In this document: positions 26,992-35,425 of the stretch, piece by piece
How the letters are laid out: every line of letters begins with the position of its first letter
Numbering within the stretch: position 1 is the first letter of the stretch
Origin: Euryarchaeota archaeon Ods02
GTDB lineage: Archaea; Halobacteriota; Halobacteria; Halobacteriales; Halorutilaceae
Length of the DNA stretch: 64,000 nt
Direction of reading: 5' to 3'
Assembly (NCBI GenBank): GCA_028751075.1
Contig: JAQZDA010000003.1
Coordinates: 62,001 to 126,000, forward strand
Made by a program: the position numbers and the translations under genes
Notes under the pieces: generated by a model
What the model was told of the DNA's origin: nothing
The model's database searches: none
The model's input: only the letters and a program-made list of their open reading frames with translations

Positions 26992-28698
26992 ATGAAGATA
27001 CAGATAGATGAAGCTGAAGACGAGGAGATGGCGCGTGCCATCGTCGCAGCGGTCAGCCAGCATCTCGGGAAACCCGTGGAGATGGTCGCCGACGACGGAT
27101 CCACCGTCGCGTCGGCGGGAGAGAAGGACGACTGGGACGACGAAGGCACCGTCGTCACCGAACGCGAGGAAGTCATACGAGAGGACATCGAAGATATACT
27201 GAAAGGCAGGAAGGAGGACAAGCAGGAGAAGCTCGCGGAGCTAGACAAGCTGTTCGTACGTGAACGCCTCGACCTCCTGTTCGACGAGATAGAGTACGAG
27301 GACGGGACCTTCGCGTCGTATAGCGAGGACGACGAGCTACCGGCGGACGGAGTCATCACCGGTGTCGCGAAGATAGACGGCAGGAAGGTCTGTTTCACCG
27401 CTAACGACTACACGGTGAAAGCCGGCACCCTCGGCCCCAACGGAGCGGAGAAGATAATCCGGATCCAGGAGAAAGCCATGAGGCTCGGCGTCCCGCTAAT
27501 CCGCCTCATCGACAGCGCGGGAGCGCGTCTGGATCAGGAGTCCCGGGAGCCTGGAGACACCCACGCCGACCGGTACACCGGCGGCAAGATGTTCTACAAC
27601 CAGTGCCGGATGAGCGGGAAGATACCGCAGATAGGCGTGCTCTACGGCCCCGACATCGCCGGCAGCGCGTACACCCCGGTGTTCTGCGACTACCTCATTA
27701 TGGTCGAGGAGATGGGTTCCATGGCCATCGCCAGCGCCCGCATCGTCGAGGCGATGATCGGCGAAAGCGTGGACATGCAGGAGCTCGGCGGCGCAGACGT
27801 CCACAGCAAACACAGCGGAAGCTGCGACATAGTCGTCGAGGACGAGGAGGAAGCCGTCGAGAAGACCAGACAGATCCTTAACTACCTGCCACAGAACTTC
27901 GGCGAGAACCCTCGCCGCGTGGAGCCCCGTCAACCCGAGCTCAACCCCAAGGGCCTCGACGCCGTCATCCCCGAGAAGAGCCAGAAAGACTACGACGTCA
28001 ACAACGTGATATCCCGTCTCATCGACCGCGGCAGCTGGCAGGAGCTGAAGCCGGAGTACGGACAGGAGATAGTCACGGGTCTGGGACGCATCGCCGGCCG
28101 CCCCGTCGGAGTCGTCGCGAACCAGCCGAACGTCAACGGCGGAGCCATCTTCCCCGAAGCCGCCGACAAAGCAAGCGGCTTCGTCTGGACCTGCGACGCC
28201 TACAACATCCCACTGCTCTACCTCTGCGACACCCCGGGCTTCATGGTCGGCACCCGCGTCGAGCAGCAGGGTGTGCTCCGTAAAGGCCGTAAGTTCATCT
28301 ACGCAACCTCCAACGCCCAGGTTCCTAAGATCAGCGTGTTGACGAGGAAGGCATACGGCGCAGGTATCTACGCGATGGCGGGTCCGTCGTTCGGCCCCGA
28401 CTACGTCCTCGGCCTACCGTCGACGGAGATAGCGGTGATGGGACCCGAAGCCGCCGTGCACGCGCTGTTCGGTGACAAGCTCAAGGAGATGGAGGGCGAT
28501 GCACTGGAGAGCACGAAGGAGATGTTCAAGCAGGAGTACGACAAGTACATCGACATCAAGAAGCAGGCGAGCCAGATGGAGATAGACGAGCTCGTCCCCG
28601 CCGGCGACCTCCGTGAACAGCTCGAGCGACGGTTCGACGCGCTGGATACGAAGGAACGACACGACATCGACCGACATCACGGCACCGTGATGTTCTGA
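26992..28698 (+). CDS. pccB: Acyl-CoA (propionyl/acetyl) carboxylase carboxyltransferase, beta subunit with extra N-terminal domain
   Basis: 568 residues from ATG 26992. The carboxyltransferase domain covers about residue 90 to the end: FVRERLDLLFDE, RLIDSAGARLDQ with the oxyanion-hole glycines, and in the second half GRPVGVVANQP, CDTPGFMVGTRVEQQG and AYGAGIYAMAG. The first 45 residues, IDEAEDEEMARAIVAAVSQH then GKPVEMVADDGS, form a separate alpha/beta unit reminiscent of the small PccX/epsilon subunit encoded separately in other haloarchaea. This likeness is inferred. The enzyme would carboxylate acetyl- or propionyl-CoA with a biotin subunit encoded elsewhere. An ATG at 26962 in frame is possible, but its ten extra residues are non-acidic. 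Confidence 0.88.
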   Translation: MKIQIDEAEDEEMARAIVAAVSQHLGKPVEMVADDGSTVASAGEKDDWDDEGTVVTEREEVIREDIEDILKGRKEDKQEKLAELDKLFVRERLDLLFDEIEYEDGTFASYSEDDELPADGVITGVAKIDGRKVCFTANDYTVKAGTLGPNGAEKIIRIQEKAMRLGVPLIRLIDSAGARLDQESREPGDTHADRYTGGKMFYNQCRMSGKIPQIGVLYGPDIAGSAYTPVFCDYLIMVEEMGSMAIASARIVEAMIGESVDMQELGGADVHSKHSGSCDIVVEDEEEAVEKTRQILNYLPQNFGENPRRVEPRQPELNPKGLDAVIPEKSQKDYDVNNVISRLIDRGSWQELKPEYGQEIVTGLGRIAGRPVGVVANQPNVNGGAIFPEAADKASGFVWTCDAYNIPLLYLCDTPGFMVGTRVEQQGVLRKGRKFIYATSNAQVPKISVLTRKAYGAGIYAMAGPSFGPDYVLGLPSTEIAVMGPEAAVHALFGDKLKEMEGDALESTKEMFKQEYDKYIDIKKQASQMEIDELVPAGDLREQLERRFDALDTKERHDIDRHHGTVMF

Positions 28699-28814
28699 CC
28701 CCGGACCCTCTGTTACCCGTTCTGGTTCTTAGCTGAGTCTAAAGTCGAATCAACTTCATACAGCCTATCCAGTTAGGTAGAGGGGTTTTTGCTCCCGAAA
28801 GCCGAAGATGAAGC

Positions 28815-29597
28815 GTGAAGGTCTCCTCACGTCAGAGGACTGCATCGGGTCAGAGGGCTGCGTCACCGGTCATCGGCGTCGTCCTGCTGGTGGCGGCAGC
28901 GGTTCTGCTGGCCGCCGTAGTCGCCGCTTTCGTGCTGGAAGAAGGTGATCCCGGGGACGCCGTCGCCGCGGGAGTCACCGTGGACGACCGCGGTGACGAG
29001 GTGGTTATACAGCACGTCGACCCCGGAGACAGCGAACACGTAGATCTATCTAGCGACGTCGAAGACAGCTACGACACCACATTGAGGGACGCTTGGTGAC
29101 CGCGTGGTCGTGGACTTCCAGGCGGACGAGATAAGGTTCGACACGGATGGAGGGGGGTTCCGGTGGCAGCGTGGTGTCCGAGGAGGCGTCCATCGGTGAC
29201 TCCGACCCCGAATTCTGCGACGGCAGCGAGCAAGAGGACGAGGAAGAGCAGAAGGACGAACACAGTGACTATGACGGCGACGCCTACACCTACGACTACA
29301 GCTACGGTAACTACGACTACAGCTACAGTTACACCTGGACGGGTGAAGAGGACCCAGATCCGAGTCCGAGTCCCTCTCCCCCCGAGCGGTGAGGACTACT
29401 GTCCACCGACCGACGACATCGACCCCGACCCCAACCCGGGTCCGGATCCGGACCCCGATGAAGGCGCTTACTTCGACGGTGATAGCCATGAAGGCGAGGT
29501 TGTAGAGATAGCGGACGCTGAATCCGTGGATATATCCGCGGTCGCGGTCGACGAAGACGAGGAGAACCTGCTGTTGACGAGGACGGTTGAGTCCTGA
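28815..29597 (+). pseudogene. Type IV pilin-like gene with three frame changes
   Basis: The GTG at 28815 begins a haloarchaeal pilin N-terminus: QRAASPVIGVVLLVAAAVLL with the conserved SPVIGVVL before a hydrophobic helix. The frame ends at a TGA (29097), but coding character continues in the next frame (GTLGDRVVVDFQADEIRFDT), shifts again at a run of six G near 29150 into an acidic then Tyr-rich stretch (DAYTYDYSYGNYDYSYSYTW), and shifts a third time at a run of six C near 29385 into GEDYCPPTDDIDPDPNPG, ending with VDISAVAVDEDEENLLLTRT. Two shifts lie at homopolymers, so sequencing error, slippage-based phase variation and decay all remain possible. Product: secreted pilus or adhesion subunit. 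Confidence 0.6.
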
Positions 29598-29711
29598 AGT
29601 TTCTGTGAAGCCAAGAAGGTCGAGTTGTGAAGTTGACCTGAGCGAGGAAGGTCGAGTCGTCGTGAACTAGCCCTGTACGATGACGCTGGGTCCGTAACCC
29701 CTTTTGCTCTG

Positions 29712-30707
29712 TCAGCCGCGTTTCGACAGCTCCTCGACCAAGCTCTCGGGCGTCTCCCTCGCGACGTTCACCAGCGCGGACTCGAGCTTCTCCTCGACGT
29801 CGTCGTCGTGGCTGCACAACACTGCCGATATCTTAGAGACATCCTCTCGGAGCGCTCCTGGATCCTTCTCCGACACTCGTTCGAGCACGCCCGCTGCCAT
29901 CAGGGCACCCTCGCCTTCGCCCTCTAGCTCCTCGAACAACGGATCGTAGGACGTGGATTCGACCGAGTGGACTCCCGCCTGCTCCACGGCTTCCTGGTGT
30001 CCTTCACCCTGTGCGTACAACGTCATTACGATCTCGCGGTAGAATCTCAAGCTTGATCCCTCTGCGACTTGCTGTGTGGTTTCCTGTGTTCTCTCGTCGA
30101 CTTCGGTGCTTCCGGATTCGTCTTCGGGTTCGTCGGAGGTTCCATCTTCTGCTTGGATCTCTTCGGTTCCTGTCTCTTCCTGCTGCGTCTCGGACTCCTC
30201 GTCCTGGTCGACATCCTTGCTTTCCGACTTTGCCTCACCCTCAGCTTCCTCCTTCTTCTGAGGGGTCGCTTCCTGGTCTGCTCCGCTACCTCGCTCGGAC
30301 TTTATCCGTTCCACGGACCAGTTCGCCACTTCCTCGAGGTCCTCATCCCTGTCAGCGACCTGCTCCAGAAGTTCGATGTGTCTTTCACCTCCGACGAGTC
30401 CGAGCGCGAACGCCGCGTTCTTACGGACGTAGTAGTTGTCGTCCTCGACGAACTCCTCGAGCTTCTCGCTGTGTTTACCGACCTTCTCCGGCCATCTTTT
30501 AGCCGCCTGCACGATCGACTCCGACGTGGATCTTCGTTCCTCGCCCTCCGCATGCTGCATCTCCTTGAACAGCTCGGTGATCTCCGCCAACGCCTCCTCC
30601 TCGTGATGCGTGACCTCGGTCTCCTCGAGACGTTGCTTCATCTCTTTAGCGCTCACATCGTCTCCCGCAAGCTTCTGAGACAGATCGTCCATCCCTCCTT
30701 CTGTCAT
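29712..30707 (-). CDS. Acidic HEAT-repeat protein
   Basis: 331 residues. The N-terminal 130 residues form helical repeats of HEAT type (YYVRKNAAFALGLVGGERHI, LLEQVADRDEDLEEVANWSV), as in PBS-lyase-like HEAT proteins. A 90-residue low-complexity linker of E, D, Q, T and S follows. A second helical region (LFEELEGEGEGALMAAGVLE, SKISAVLCSHDDDVEEKLES, ALVNVARETPESLVEEL) closes it. Such proteins are protein-interaction scaffolds. No enzymatic motif is present. The ATG at 30707 follows a TATA-like ctttattacg about 28 bases upstream. It stands alone between the broken pilin gene and an SDR gene. Confidence 0.75.
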   Translation of the reverse strand: MTEGGMDDLSQKLAGDDVSAKEMKQRLEETEVTHHEEEALAEITELFKEMQHAEGEERRSTSESIVQAAKRWPEKVGKHSEKLEEFVEDDNYYVRKNAAFALGLVGGERHIELLEQVADRDEDLEEVANWSVERIKSERGSGADQEATPQKKEEAEGEAKSESKDVDQDEESETQQEETGTEEIQAEDGTSDEPEDESGSTEVDERTQETTQQVAEGSSLRFYREIVMTLYAQGEGHQEAVEQAGVHSVESTSYDPLFEELEGEGEGALMAAGVLERVSEKDPGALREDVSKISAVLCSHDDDVEEKLESALVNVARETPESLVEELSKRG

Positions 30708-30783
30708 GATACAGGTAGAAACGAATCCGTTCGTAATAAAGCCCCCTGAGGATTAGCCGGTCGAGCAGCGGTTAAGCCTGGCT

Positions 30784-31587
30784 TTACAGCGGCGAGGGAG
30801 CTAGCAGCTGGCCGCCGTCGACGGTGTAGTACGCGCCGGTGACGTACTCCGCAGCCGGTGACGCGAGATACAGGACGGGTGGAACGCAGTCCTCGGGTTC
30901 ACCGAGTCGGTCGGCGGCGAGGTAGTCGACGACCTGGTCGGCGTAAGCCTCCGGCAGTATCTCGTCGATGGCTTCCGTGAGTATGACGCCTGGCGCGACT
31001 GTGTTACACCGGATGTCGTGGTCACCCCATTCGGCGGCGAGAGTCTGCATGAGGTTGTGGACTCCGGCTTTGCCGGCGCCGCTGTGGCTGTGATACGGGG
31101 CTCCTTCGACGCTGTTGGCGGCGCCCATCGAGATGATGTTGCCGCCGTCGTTCTCTATCATGTGTTCGCCGACGCTGAAGCTGCAGTAAGCAGTGCCATC
31201 GAGTATGGTGCCGACGACGCTGCGCCAGCCGTTCGCGCTGAGGTCGGTTGCGGGGCATAGGAAGTTCGCGCCGTGGTTGTTCACGAGTATGTCGATGCCG
31301 CCGAGCTCGTCGACCACCGTCTCCGTCATCTCGTCGACCCTGTCTCTCTCACGTACGTCGACGGTGGTGGCGCAGGCGTCAACGCCACGGTTCTCTATCT
31401 CCTCGGCAACGGGTTCGAGGTGGTCCATGTCACGGCTGGCGATGGCGACGTCTGCGCCGAGGTCTGCGAAAGCCAGCGAAAGATGTCTGCCGATGCCGGT
31501 TCCTCCGCCGGTGACGAGCACTCGCTCGCCTTCGAAGAGATTGGGGGCGAAAAGCTCGGTTGCGTCGGGTGTTTCGTCGAAAGCCAT
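30784..31587 (-). CDS. SDR oxidoreductase of the 2,4-dienoyl-CoA reductase type
   Basis: 267 residues from ATG 31587. The Rossmann motif VLVTGGGTGIGRHLSLAFAD and NNHGANF are present. At the usual YxxxK site the sequence is SGAGK, so the catalytic Tyr is Ser. That replacement, together with GKAGVHNLMQTLAAEWGDHDIRCN, is characteristic of 2,4-dienoyl-CoA reductases, which reduce unsaturated acyl-CoA with NADPH. The C-terminus (YVTGAYYTVDGGQLL) is typical of SDRs. The frame is open to 31641, but the upstream residues lack acidic character. It fits with the acyl-CoA genes to its right. Confidence 0.82.
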   Translation of the reverse strand: MAFDETPDATELFAPNLFEGERVLVTGGGTGIGRHLSLAFADLGADVAIASRDMDHLEPVAEEIENRGVDACATTVDVRERDRVDEMTETVVDELGGIDILVNNHGANFLCPATDLSANGWRSVVGTILDGTAYCSFSVGEHMIENDGGNIISMGAANSVEGAPYHSHSGAGKAGVHNLMQTLAAEWGDHDIRCNTVAPGVILTEAIDEILPEAYADQVVDYLAADRLGEPEDCVPPVLYLASPAAEYVTGAYYTVDGGQLLAPSPL

Positions 31588-31637
31588 AGCTGAGTTCTTG
31601 CAGGTAGATGCAAAGTATCTATCGGAGGCACCGGTGG

Positions 31638-31910
31638 TCAACCGTGTCTTTCGTCGAAGTGCCGGCGCGTCTGAATGTACCCGTCCTCAAGCTCCACGAC
31701 CTCGACGAGGCTGATGTACTCATTGACTGCACGCGTCACCTGACCGCGGTCTCTACCTGCTTCTACCGCGACCTCGACCGCGAGCTCCTCCCTGACGCGG
31801 GAGTCCTCCCGTACGGTGCATAGCACGTCGATTATCTCCCGGACATCCATCTCTTCTTCCACGTGCTCAACTAGCTCACGGGCTTCCTGCTCGAGTTCGT
31901 CAGAGGTCAA
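31638..31910 (-). CDS. Small acidic helical protein, unknown
   Basis: 90 residues, almost entirely predicted helix, with 30% Asp plus Glu. The order VREIIDVLCTVREDSRVREEL, then VEAGRDRGQVTRAVNEYISLVEVV, and finally ELEDGYIQTRRHFDERHG is compatible with a small winged-helix or tetrahelical regulator: helices followed by a two-strand wing. No family is recognised. It is separated by 37 bases from the BKACE gene and by 50 from the SDR gene on the same strand, so it may belong to that transcription unit. Confidence 0.55.
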   Translation of the reverse strand: MTSDELEQEARELVEHVEEEMDVREIIDVLCTVREDSRVREELAVEVAVEAGRDRGQVTRAVNEYISLVEVVELEDGYIQTRRHFDERHG

Positions 31911-31947
31911 CTTGGATATCCTCGGTGTAAGTAAGACGTGTACTGCG

Positions 31948-32871
31948 TTAGTAGTTCGGTTCGAAATCCATTATCTCCGCGGCTTCCTCCGGCGTCGCAG
32001 GCTCGCGGTCGACATCACGCGCCATCCGGGCGGCTTTCTCCACGAGCTCGGCGTTGTTGCTTTTCTCTCCATCCTGGATGTAGTAGTTGTCTTCTACGCC
32101 GACCCGGACGTTTCCGCCCATGGCGAGGGCGGCGCTGACGAGCGGCCACTGGTTGGGGAAGCCGATGCCGATGAGCTGCCAGTTGGCGTCGTCCGGCAGC
32201 TGCCTGACCTGGTTCATGAGGTTGTTCACCGTAGGTGGGATTCCGCCGACGATGCCCATGATGATGCTGAAGTGGATGGGATGGTCGAGGATGTCCTGTT
32301 TGAGCAGCGGTCGGATGCTTCCGATGTGTCCGGTGTCGAAGCACTCTAGCTCGGGTTTCACGTCGGCTTCGTTCATCGCCTCCACCATCTCCTCTATCTC
32401 CTCGAGGGGGTTCTCGAACACCATGTTGTAGGCGTAGTCCTCTTGGCTGTCGCTCCATCGGGCGTAGTTCATCGAACCCATGTTGAGCGCGCCGATGTCC
32501 GGCTGAACCTCCTGTATGTAGTCGATACGGCTCTCCAGCGGTTCGTGTAGCGCGCCCGTCGAGAAGTTGATGAGGATGTCCGTGTGGTCGCGGACTTCGT
32601 CGTATATCTCCTGGTACTTCTGGGTGTCGTAGGTCGGCGAGCCGTTGTCGGTGCGTGCGTGGATGTGCGCCACCGAGGCACCGGCTTCACGGGCTTCCTG
32701 CGCCTGCTCAGCTATCTCCTGCGGGGTGTAGGGGACGCTGGGGCAGCGGCTCCGGAGAGTCATCGCGCCGGTCATCGCCACCGATATGATGGCTTTGTCG
32801 GGGTCGTTTCCTCGGATGGTGCGCTGGGTCTTCACACCCATGTGGGTGTCTAGGTCTCTGTCGTCTGTCAT
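31948..32871 (-). CDS. kce: Beta-keto acid cleavage enzyme (BKACE, DUF849 family)
   Basis: 307 residues. Motifs of the BKACE/Kce family are clear: KAIISVAMTGAMT at the N-terminus, ASVAHIHARTDNGSPTYD with the metal-binding H-x-H pair, ILINFSTGAL, ELECFDTGHIG, and GGNVRVGVEDNYYIQDGEKS carrying the Glu ligand. These zinc enzymes condense a beta-keto acid with acetyl-CoA, giving acetoacetate and a new acyl-CoA. 3-Keto-5-aminohexanoate in lysine fermentation is one known substrate. The adjoining crotonase gene starts 4 bases upstream, so the two are co-transcribed and the product is probably processed by it. The actual substrate is unknown. Confidence 0.9.
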   Translation of the reverse strand: MTDDRDLDTHMGVKTQRTIRGNDPDKAIISVAMTGAMTLRSRCPSVPYTPQEIAEQAQEAREAGASVAHIHARTDNGSPTYDTQKYQEIYDEVRDHTDILINFSTGALHEPLESRIDYIQEVQPDIGALNMGSMNYARWSDSQEDYAYNMVFENPLEEIEEMVEAMNEADVKPELECFDTGHIGSIRPLLKQDILDHPIHFSIIMGIVGGIPPTVNNLMNQVRQLPDDANWQLIGIGFPNQWPLVSAALAMGGNVRVGVEDNYYIQDGEKSNNAELVEKAARMARDVDREPATPEEAAEIMDFEPNY

Positions 32872-32875
32872 CGAA

Positions 32876-33688
32876 TCACCTTAGTTTCCATTCGGGGTCC
32901 TGCTGCATCATACGTGCTTCCATTCCGTCGTGGGTGTCGTCGCTCATGGCGAGCAAGGCGAACATCTCCTTCAGGTAGTCGAGCTGTTCGTCGAACGACA
33001 TGTCCTCGTGGCTGTAGTAAGCTTCCTTACCCATCGAGATCATCGTCGGACTGCTGTTGACGAGGGTGTCTACGAGCTCCGACAGCTCGGATTCGAAGTC
33101 GTCGGCGGGGTAGGTCTTCGACAGCAAGCCGATGTCCTCGGCTTCCTCGGCGTCGACTTTGTCGCCGGTGAACATCAGGTACATGCCTTTCTTCTGGTTC
33201 ACGGTGCGGAGTATAGGCGCCATCACCTGCATGGGGAACAAGCCGCTTTCCTTCTCCGGTGTGCCGAACTCGGCGTCGTCGGCTGCGACGAGTATGTCGC
33301 TGGCGCTCGCGACGCCCATGCCGCCGGCGAGGCAGTAGCCTTCGACTGCGACGACGGTTAGGACGTCGGCGTCTCTCATCGCAGCCATGACCTCGCTGAT
33401 GCTGCTGAGGTACTCTCTGTACTCCTGCGGCGAGGCGTTGATTAACCGGCTCATCTCGCTGAGGTCTCCGCCGCTGCAGAACTTGCCGTCGCTGCCGCGG
33501 AGGAGGTAGACGCGGGCGTCCGAGTCGTCGGCGAACTCCAGCGAGTTCTTGAGGCCGTCCATCACGTTCTCGTTCATCGAGTTACCCTTGTCGGGTCTGT
33601 CGATGGTGGCGTGTACGACGGCTCCGTCGTCGCTGACCTCGACGTTGAAGTCCTCGTTCGACACCTGTTCTGCGTCGAGTTCCGTCAT
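32876..33688 (-). CDS. Enoyl-CoA hydratase/isomerase family protein
   Basis: 270 residues. The crotonase pattern is present: RPDKGNSMNENVMDGL, the oxyanion segment GKFCSGGDLSEMSRL, VEGYCLAGGMGVASASDI, and FGTPEKESGLFPMQVM. The last differs from the common PEIxLGLxPG, with the Glu kept in TPEKESG, so isomerase or thioester hydrolysis chemistry is possible. It is the first gene of a pair with BKACE. A TATA-like box tttttatac on the minus strand near 33713 lies about 28 bases before the ATG, which supports leaderless transcription of the pair. Beta-oxidation-like degradation of an unknown acid is the likely pathway. Confidence 0.88.
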   Translation of the reverse strand: MTELDAEQVSNEDFNVEVSDDGAVVHATIDRPDKGNSMNENVMDGLKNSLEFADDSDARVYLLRGSDGKFCSGGDLSEMSRLINASPQEYREYLSSISEVMAAMRDADVLTVVAVEGYCLAGGMGVASASDILVAADDAEFGTPEKESGLFPMQVMAPILRTVNQKKGMYLMFTGDKVDAEEAEDIGLLSKTYPADDFESELSELVDTLVNSSPTMISMGKEAYYSHEDMSFDEQLDYLKEMFALLAMSDDTHDGMEARMMQQDPEWKLR

Positions 33689-33780
33689 ACCCTTAACCTG
33701 CCGGCTTCGGAGTATAAAAAATTCTATTTAACGAAGCCGGACTGGTTCGGCGTAACAAGAGCTAACGGTGAACGGTTGGT

Positions 33781-34686
33781 TCAGACGGTCTCTATCTCCG
33801 TCAGCTCGTCGATGTCCGGCAGCTCCTCATCAGCGCTGGTTATCTGCTGCATACGCTCCTGATGCTTCCGCGTCGCGTACTCCGTCAGCTCCGCCCTGCT
33901 GATGCCGGGTTCGTCCTCACGGGTGCTCTCAACGACGATGCCCTGCGTCAACGGCATCAGGTCGTTCACGGTGTCGTCGAGCACGGAGATGTCGACATCG
34001 TCCTCGACCACGTGGTGTTTGATGCGGTGCATGCCGTAGCCGACGTGTCTTCCTTCGTCGCTCCGTATCTGACTGAAGCCCTCCACTAGGCCCGGCAGGT
34101 GGGGGTAGTCGTCTATCTCGGGGCCGAAGTTGTTGTGTAAGCCGTAGTAGCCGGTCTGCGCGAGTATGCCTTCGATGACGAGGTGGTAGTGTGCGTGTGC
34201 GCGGACGCGGTTCTCCGGCGTGTCCTCCTCGAGCAACTGCTCCATCGCAGCCTGGTTTCGATCGAAGAGCTCGTAGTAGTCGTCCATGTAGTGTCGGGGT
34301 GCGTACGGCGTCGACCGCTCGTAACCCAGGGCGTCCTCGACGGGGTTGACGACCTCCCGCCAGTACCTGTCGAAGAACTCCGTGTGCTTCGCCTCCTCGT
34401 AGATCTGCGTCGAGATGAACATCTCGTCTTCGAGGTCCTCTAAGACTATCTGCAGCGGTGCGAGGTCCTCGGTGACGCTTTTCTCGCCGGCGCCGAACAA
34501 CGCCAACCCCTGTCGGAAGTAGTCGAAGTCGTCTTCACCTTGTTCGAAGTCGAACTCCGCCAGACGTTTGCGGTCGACGTCCAGGTCGATTTCCTCGGGG
34601 TTCCAGTGTCTGTCGACGGCGTTACGGTAGTACCTGAAGGGCTTCAGCTCCCTGCGTACGTTGTATCCGGAGTCCTCTGTGCTCAT
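33781..34686 (-). CDS. R2-like ligand-binding oxidase (R2lox), ferritin-like di-metal protein
   Basis: 301 residues, helical, of the ribonucleotide-reductase R2 superfamily. The metal ligands can be placed as E68, E98-x-x-H101 in IYEEAKH, E172 in YHLVIEG, and E211-x-x-H214 in RSDEGRH. V71 and Y167 match the valine and tyrosine that form the ether cross-link in R2lox proteins: V lies three residues after the first Glu, and Y five before the fourth ligand. This favours R2lox with a Mn/Fe site over a true R2. Such proteins bind a long-chain fatty acid and probably oxidise a hydrophobic substrate. Acyl-CoA genes upstream are consistent with that. No NrdA gene is nearby. Confidence 0.85.
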   Translation of the reverse strand: MSTEDSGYNVRRELKPFRYYRNAVDRHWNPEEIDLDVDRKRLAEFDFEQGEDDFDYFRQGLALFGAGEKSVTEDLAPLQIVLEDLEDEMFISTQIYEEAKHTEFFDRYWREVVNPVEDALGYERSTPYAPRHYMDDYYELFDRNQAAMEQLLEEDTPENRVRAHAHYHLVIEGILAQTGYYGLHNNFGPEIDDYPHLPGLVEGFSQIRSDEGRHVGYGMHRIKHHVVEDDVDISVLDDTVNDLMPLTQGIVVESTREDEPGISRAELTEYATRKHQERMQQITSADEELPDIDELTEIETV

Positions 34687-34758
34687 AAATCGGGTTCGGT
34701 GGTGCGTGGACTAAAACGTGCTGCCGAACCAGGGAACGAGGACGGAGCAACAGAGGTT

Positions 34759-35385
34759 TCAGACGAACTTGACGCCTAGGTCCTTCAGCCCGTTCGCGAT
34801 GCCGACGTTAATCAACAGCGGGGTGACGGATTCCACCTGTCGTGCGACCTCGAAGCCGCCGCCGTCGAGCGCCCGCATACCCGTGGACTCCACGAGCTCG
34901 TTCGCGGCTTCCTTCGCCTCGTCGTCGCCGTAGACCACTATGTCGACGTCTAAGTCGCGGTCGAGGTTCTGTAGCTTTCCGGCGGCGACGTTGTGGAACG
35001 CTCCCGCGACGGAGGCGTCGACGGCGCTCCGTATCTCGTGGGACGCCGACTCTCCCTCGGGGTCGAAGACGAAACCTTCGTCGCCGCGCCGCATAGCCAC
35101 CACAGGGGACACCAGGACTCCGTCTATCCAGTCCCCGAGCTCTTCCGCGGTGTCGACGGCGTGGGCGTACGGCACCGCGAGAACCGCGGCGTCGCCGTAC
35201 CCCGCGGCTTCCTTGTTCGAACCTCCGCCGACCTCTACGTCGAGCTGCTCGCTGTACTTCTCCGCCGCCTCCATCCCGCGTTCCCTGTCTCTGCTGCCGA
35301 CATAGACGTCGTGGCCGCCGTCAGCGAGCCGGAGGGCGAGGCCGCCGCCGAAGTCCCCTGTTCCACCGATAACACCTACCTTCAT
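34759..35385 (-). CDS. npdG: NADPH-dependent F420 reductase family protein
   Basis: 208 residues from ATG 35385. The glycine-rich loop MKVGVIGGTGDFGGGLALRL is followed by VYVGSRDRERG, whose S-R-D-R suits NADP 2'-phosphate binding. YGDAAVLAVPYAHAVD and GAFHNVAAGKLQNL are family features of F420-dependent NADP reductase (Fno/NpdG), which transfers hydride between reduced F420 and NADP. The frame is open upstream to 35445, but the leader overlaps the cupin gene and lacks acidic character. The two genes lie tail-to-head on the same strand with 40 bases between them. The luciferase-like protein at 46 kb may be an F420 user. Confidence 0.85.
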   Translation of the reverse strand: MKVGVIGGTGDFGGGLALRLADGGHDVYVGSRDRERGMEAAEKYSEQLDVEVGGGSNKEAAGYGDAAVLAVPYAHAVDTAEELGDWIDGVLVSPVVAMRRGDEGFVFDPEGESASHEIRSAVDASVAGAFHNVAAGKLQNLDRDLDVDIVVYGDDEAKEAANELVESTGMRALDGGGFEVARQVESVTPLLINVGIANGLKDLGVKFV

Positions 35386-35425
35386 GTTCGACCTGTGTCC
35401 GTCGCTGGCGTTAACCGTTGTGGCT

